Assembly (NCBI GenBank): GCA_964468205.1
Contig: CAYXVG010000120.1
Location: forward strand, 1-10,280
Source: CAWELS01 sp964468205
GTDB lineage: Bacteria > Acidobacteriota > Terriglobia > Bryobacterales > Bryobacteraceae
DNA: 10,280 nucleotides
Direction of reading: 5' to 3'
Positions 7,419 to 10,280 of the stretch are shown here, one piece after another. A program made the position numbers and the translations under genes. The notes under the pieces were generated by a model, which was not told where the DNA came from, did no database searches, and was given only the letters and a program-made list of their open reading frames with translations. How positions within the stretch are numbered: the stretch's first letter is position 1; the number at the start of each line of letters is the position of its first letter.

Positions 7419-8612
7419 CTACTCCTGATTCCATGCAATGTTGGGCCGCGCGCGCGATTTTTCTCCTGCGGACTGGGATCTTCTTGTTGTGCGGCTCCTC
7501 AGCGTGGCAGTCGATACATGCATAATGCCCTTTCGCCAGAGCTGGAGTTGGGACTGGTATCGGTCGCGAAGTCCGGGATCCTTGCTGATCGCTTCTTCCA
7601 GCAGGTCCGCAGCATAGGTGAGTTTAGTAGGATCTTGGGCGATATCAACTGCCTCTTGGAGGGCGTTGCGAGCCTCCTCCCTGAAATCGTGCGGCGACCG
7701 CGCGCCAATCGCGGTTTTCGAACCGCGGGTTGACTGGCTCACGGAGAGTCCTGAGGGGCAGGCGCCCGGTCTCCATGCTTCGAGATCACGAAGCAACTGT
7801 CTCGCGTCTGCGTACCTGTCCGAGGGGGCGGCTGCCAGACATCGGAAAATGATGGACTCCAACCCCGCGTCGACGTTGATGTTATAGATCCTGGGGGGGC
7901 GGATTGGCCTTAGAAACCGATTCGCATCGTCGACGTCTCGCTCGCCCAGTAGCGGGAACGGCATTTCGTCCGTCAGAAGCAAGTACAGAGTCGTCCCCAC
8001 GGACCAGACATCCGCAGCGCAGGAGTCCACGTTCTCCAGCGATTCCGGTGGCTTGAATCCCAGAGTGCCTTTAGCGCTTGCCAACAGGCTGAGCGGATTC
8101 ACGGCTTTGGCCAGGCCAAAATCGCTTAGCTTGACGGTGAGCCCGTCGGCTCTAAACCCGACAAGCACGTTTTGGGGTTTGATATCCCGATGTACAATCG
8201 GTGGGGACGAGGAGTGGGCCACTGCCAATCCACGGCAGATCTGTCTGCCAACTTCCACGACCTCGGCCACCGGCATCAATTCGGTCCCGTATGACTGCCA
8301 GTGCCGCTCAAGCGTTCCGCCGGGTACATACGTCATTGTGAAGTAGCCGAACTCTCCTTGCCGTGTCTCCAGAATGTTCGCGTCGAAAACCTCAACAATG
8401 TTGGGGTGCTTCATTCTTGAGAGCAGCAGAGCTTCTTCGATGTCACGTTCGATATCTGCCAGTGTTGCGCCCCTAGCTTTGAAGACTTTCATCGCCTGGC
8501 GTCCCATGAAGCGGTGTTTGACCCGGTATACTTCCGCGAACCCGCCTTCACCGAGCAAGCGCTCAACTTCGTATGTGTCGCGTACCGTTTCTCCTGCAGT
8601 GAGTACGGCCAT
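7419..8612 (-). CDS. Hanks-type serine/threonine protein kinase, soluble
   Basis: This 397-residue kinase transfers ATP phosphate to Ser/Thr residues of partner proteins, presumably in the cytoplasm. All catalytic elements are intact: glycine-rich loop GEGGFAEV (21-28), ATP-anchoring K42 in AMKVFK, the helix C glutamate near 59-60, catalytic HRDIKPQN (141-148), metal-binding DFG (164-166), the APE-equivalent PPE (188-190), DVWSVG (201-206) and the late arginine in SDRYADA (266). The kinase domain spans about 14-282. The remaining 115 residues contain one or two TPR-like helices (about 308-360; ARNALQEAVDIAQ, AADLLEEAISKDPGLRDRY) and a basic, Ser/Arg-rich tail. No transmembrane segment or extracellular sensor is visible, so activation must come through a partner. 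The start is supported by AAAGGG (8619-8624) 6 bases upstream, and the gene begins 3 bases after the preceding stop. Its targets are not shown by sequence; the co-encoded sigma factor and chaperone proteins are the natural candidates. Confidence 0.97.
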   Translation of the reverse strand: MAVLTAGETVRDTYEVERLLGEGGFAEVYRVKHRFMGRQAMKVFKARGATLADIERDIEEALLLSRMKHPNIVEVFDANILETRQGEFGYFTMTYVPGGTLERHWQSYGTELMPVAEVVEVGRQICRGLAVAHSSSPPIVHRDIKPQNVLVGFRADGLTVKLSDFGLAKAVNPLSLLASAKGTLGFKPPESLENVDSCAADVWSVGTTLYLLLTDEMPFPLLGERDVDDANRFLRPIRPPRIYNINVDAGLESIIFRCLAAAPSDRYADARQLLRDLEAWRPGACPSGLSVSQSTRGSKTAIGARSPHDFREEARNALQEAVDIAQDPTKLTYAADLLEEAISKDPGLRDRYQSQLQLWRKGIMHVSTATLRSRTTRRSQSAGEKSRARPNIAWNQE

Positions 8613-8615
8613 CCA

Positions 8616-9185
8616 TTACCCTTTCATCCGCTCATTCTTTAAGTAGGAACGCAATAATTCACAGACTTCCTTTGGGAGCCACTGATGGGTGAGGCAACGT
8701 CGTATCTCTCGCTTAAGCCTTGTCTCGTCAAGCGTTGTAATCTCTCGGAATCCCGCCTTCCGGCCGCACACAATCGTGCTTACGTACAGCGTTCGAGCGA
8801 CATCGCAGGGCAGATCATTGCCACGAGCGAGAGACGCTTTGGCATAGTTCTTCAGAATGCCGAGAACCTTCTCCGATGGAGCGTGCGCCCAAAGAACATC
8901 TCCGAACGTGGAGTATCCCAATTCGGCGATGAGAGTCGAGATCTCTTCCCGGGGGCATCGAGCGACCTCGGAGAATCTGGCTAGCTCGGAGTTCAGAGGT
9001 GTGGCTAGAAGATGAGTGAGGATGGCTTGCAAGTCCGCTGCTGACCAGATCTCAGGTTCAGACTCAGCCGGATCCATTAGGGCGCGGAGTATCTGTTTAC
9101 TCTGAAGCTTCCACTTTCCTTCTTTCTGCGGAGCGCGTTTCTGAATTGAAGTGTTCTCAATTCGTTTCTCTCGCGCCTTCTCCAT
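8616..9185 (-). CDS. Helical protein of unknown function between the sigma factor and kinase genes
   Basis: I do not recognise a named family for this 189-residue protein. The first 30 residues are basic and probably disordered. The rest (about 45-185) is predicted helical, with conserved-looking blocks: DLQAILTHLLATPLNSEL, the short motif YSTFGDVLWAHAPSEKVL (91-108), ILKNYAKASL, then PCDVARTLYVSTIVC and a C-terminal helix with HQWLPKEVCELL. There is no signal peptide, membrane segment or catalytic motif. Cysteines at 77, 127, 140, 164 and 175 are scattered and do not form a zinc ribbon. It starts 36 bases after the sigma gene and ends 3 bases before the kinase start, so it is co-transcribed and probably coupled to the kinase. 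From this position I infer an adaptor for the sigma factor or the kinase. It does not resemble known anti-sigma domains (no ZAS motif). Confidence 0.85.
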   Translation of the reverse strand: MEKAREKRIENTSIQKRAPQKEGKWKLQSKQILRALMDPAESEPEIWSAADLQAILTHLLATPLNSELARFSEVARCPREEISTLIAELGYSTFGDVLWAHAPSEKVLGILKNYAKASLARGNDLPCDVARTLYVSTIVCGRKAGFREITTLDETRLKREIRRCLTHQWLPKEVCELLRSYLKNERMKG

Positions 9186-9221
9186 CGCTTCTACTACTCC
9201 ACGTCACTCCGGATGTTGCGA

Positions 9222-9935
9222 CTACTGCCCAACAATTTCACGAAGGGCCCGGATTTCTTCCTCGATTTCGTCTTCCAGCACGTATCGGCCAACAGCTTTC
9301 CGCAGGTGTCTGCGGAAACAACTCTTGGCCGTTGCCAGCAGGTTGATTGCCTGGCGTGGCGTTTCAATCCCAAGTTGGCTCACTAGTTCGCCGTAGCCAA
9401 CCGCTTCTTTGTCGTGGAGTATCGGATTTAAGATCCGCATCCGGAAAACTTTCCATACATCCATGCGATCCCTTGTCCTGCACTCCTCTTCCATCAGTCT
9501 TAAGGAATCGCGTAGAACCTGTCGAACCCACTCCTGGTCAAAGCGGTCTACCTCTTGATCCGATGGGATCCCTCCGAGCTCTTCAACATCGACTAAGTAA
9601 GACTGGCGCGCGTTGCGCCTTATGTTCCTGGCTGTTACGAAGTTCGTTAGTGCCTTGACAAGGAGGTTCCGGAATCGACCTCTGGCCCGGTCCGCATGAT
9701 GCACAAGCTTTCGCGCGAGGACCTTGTCTGCCACAAAGTCATGGATGAGGTCGTCTACGCTATCTGCCTGAACTCGGCGAGATTCGATGAGGAAGGTGCG
9801 CAGAACCGGTGTGTACAGCACCAGCAGTTCCGACAGCGCGGCGGAGCTTACGTCTGCATCTGACGCGGCGGCTCGTTCGACAAGCGACCAGCGGGTCTCG
9901 GGGAAACGAGACCGTTTCTTGTCGCCATGTGCCAC
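9222..9935 (-). CDS. ECF-type RNA polymerase sigma factor, TRWSLV family
   Basis: This 237-residue sigma factor should direct RNA polymerase to a dedicated promoter set. Residues 11-19 carry FPETRWSLV, a signature of ECF-like factors common in Planctomycetes. The sigma2 region spans about 35-105, with SVDDLIHDFVADKVLARK (59-76) in the core-binding position and GRFRNLLVKALTNFVTARN in the promoter-melting part. The sigma4 helix-turn-helix lies near 180-215 (YGELVSQLGIETPRQAINLL). A short acidic extension (about 219-237) follows. GTG at 9935 is the start: a strong AGGAGG (9944-9949) lies 8 bases upstream, and the N-terminal motif comes directly after it. It is the first gene of the operon, 36 bases before the next. 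No anti-sigma gene of a recognised kind is adjacent, so control may run through the kinase or the 189-residue protein (inference). Ser59 replaces the first acidic residue of the usual DAED motif. Confidence 0.92.
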   Translation of the reverse strand: MAHGDKKRSRFPETRWSLVERAAASDADVSSAALSELLVLYTPVLRTFLIESRRVQADSVDDLIHDFVADKVLARKLVHHADRARGRFRNLLVKALTNFVTARNIRRNARQSYLVDVEELGGIPSDQEVDRFDQEWVRQVLRDSLRLMEEECRTRDRMDVWKVFRMRILNPILHDKEAVGYGELVSQLGIETPRQAINLLATAKSCFRRHLRKAVGRYVLEDEIEEEIRALREIVGQ

Positions 9936-9943
9936 TCGGTCCC

Positions 9944-9949
9944 CCTCCT
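9944..9949 (-). promoter_or_regulatory. Strong ribosome binding site of the sigma factor gene
   Basis: AGGAGG on the minus strand lies 8 bases before the GTG at 9935. It is the best Shine-Dalgarno match in the window and decides the non-ATG start. Confidence 0.8.
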
Positions 9950-10031
9950 ACAAAGCCAAATGCCCTGATGAGCCGTCCGGAGATGAAGGTAAAGATTGAG
10001 CCTCTCCTACCGGTGTCCCCAACGACAGACC

Positions 10032-10043
10032 TTCTAATCAGAA
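10032..10043. promoter_or_regulatory. Possible operator: imperfect palindrome at the predicted transcription start
   Basis: TTCTAATCAGAA is an imperfect 12-base palindrome (arms TTCT/AGAA, two central mismatches). It sits over the predicted +1, where a bound repressor could block initiation. It is short and could be chance. Confidence 0.2.
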
Positions 10044-10049
10044 TAACGG

Positions 10050-10078
10050 ATTATACTGCAACTCCTGCTCTTGGTCAA
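10050..10078 (-). promoter_or_regulatory. Near-consensus sigma-70 promoter for the operon
   Basis: On the minus strand the -35 box is TTGACC (10073-10078, five of six consensus bases). The spacer is 17 bases, and the -10 box is a perfect TATAAT (10050-10055). Transcription should start near 10043, giving a leader of about 108 bases before the GTG at 9935. The operon's housekeeping-type promoter means its first gene, an ECF sigma, need not drive its own expression. This is the only strong promoter I see in the leader. Prediction is from sequence only. Confidence 0.75.
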
Positions 10079-10152
10079 ACGGGTGCTTAACAGTAATAGA
10101 ACTGCCGTGTGCAGGTTTGGTATCAGCAAGATGTTACAAAAGTCAACATAAT

Positions 10153-10280
10153 TCAGACCCAGTGAGTACTTGCTACATGAGCAAAACAAGAGCTTCCCCC
10201 TAACAGTCGAGCAAACCCCTCCCGAGTCACGTCGAACAATGCGGCCACTGCTCCCACCAACGCATCTCGTATAACTCCTG
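10153..10280 (-). CDS. Possible 3' end of an upstream minus-strand gene (weak)
   Basis: One minus-strand frame stays open from the right edge to TGA (10153-10155), giving about 41 residues with a protein-like start (VIRDALVGAVAALFDVTREG, then FARLLGG) and a less convincing end. A second minus-strand frame is also open here, so openness alone is weak support. I do not recognise the sequence. If real, it would end about 75 bases before the operon promoter. Confidence 0.25.
   Translation of the reverse strand, partial: GVIRDALVGAVAALFDVTREGFARLLGGSSCFAHVASTHWV

Larger units (their letters stand above)
9936..10280. other. Gene-free leader and upstream region
   Basis: This stretch is more AT-rich than the genes. 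It holds the promoter and the roughly 108-base untranslated leader. The leader has no obvious riboswitch, no strong hairpin and no minus-strand ATG. The heptamer TAACAGT occurs twice (10089-10095 and 10201-10207), probably by chance. Short plus-strand frames starting at ATG near 10177 and 10239 stop within a few codons. The right end may contain a minus-strand gene tail, listed separately. Confidence 0.6.

Noticed and set aside
10073..10098. CIRCE-like heat-shock operator
   Set aside because: GTGCTTAA near 10083-10090 recalls half of the HrcA operator, but the matching half at 9-base spacing is absent.
10102..10115. Terminator hairpin CTGC/GCAG before the operon
   Set aside because: The four-base stem without a T-run is too weak.
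10105..10150. Second promoter upstream (TTGACT on the minus strand)
   Set aside because: The -35 is good but the best hexamer at 18-base spacing (TACCAA) matches the -10 consensus at only three positions.

Overview
The window is moderately GC-rich bacterial DNA. Almost all of it is one tightly packed minus-strand operon that reads from about 10043 down to 139. The ECF sigma factor has the N-terminal FPETRWSLV signature that I associate with Planctomycetes and related PVC or Acidobacteria lineages. The kinase and divergent-Hsp70 neighbours fit a planctomycete-like genome. The assignment to a lineage is inference, because the window holds no rRNA or housekeeping marker.

Layout in transcription order (right to left): a gene-free leader with a near-consensus sigma-70 promoter (10050-10078); an ECF-type sigma factor (9222-9935); a 189-residue helical protein of unknown function (8616-9185); a soluble Hanks-type Ser/Thr kinase (7419-8612); a 1034-residue membrane protein with a degenerate J-like N-terminus and five zinc-binding modules (4281-7385); a GrpE-like nucleotide exchange factor (3736-4281); a divergent Hsp70 (1089-3635); and a TPR / single-TM / coiled-coil protein (139-1083). 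Spacings are 36, 3, 33, -1, 97 and 5 bases, so the set is very probably one transcript with translational coupling. A plus-strand gene tail (1-142) converges on the operon and overlaps its last four bases. A second, weak gene-tail candidate lies at the right edge (10153-10280, minus strand).

The genes look like a self-contained chaperone machine with its own signalling. An Hsp70 motor, a GrpE-like exchange factor and a J-like, zinc-rich membrane partner are encoded with a kinase, a dedicated sigma factor and two possible adaptor or anchor proteins. The components differ from the housekeeping DnaK/DnaJ/GrpE set. The Hsp70 has no recognisable interdomain linker, carries an extra domain between its ATPase and substrate-binding parts, and has about 15 extra residues inside the ATPase domain. 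The J-like protein has no HPD motif. Two of the proteins have predicted membrane segments. I infer a membrane-associated, kinase-regulated chaperone system whose clients and trigger cannot be read from the sequence. No insertion sequences, CRISPR arrays, tRNAs or rRNAs are visible.
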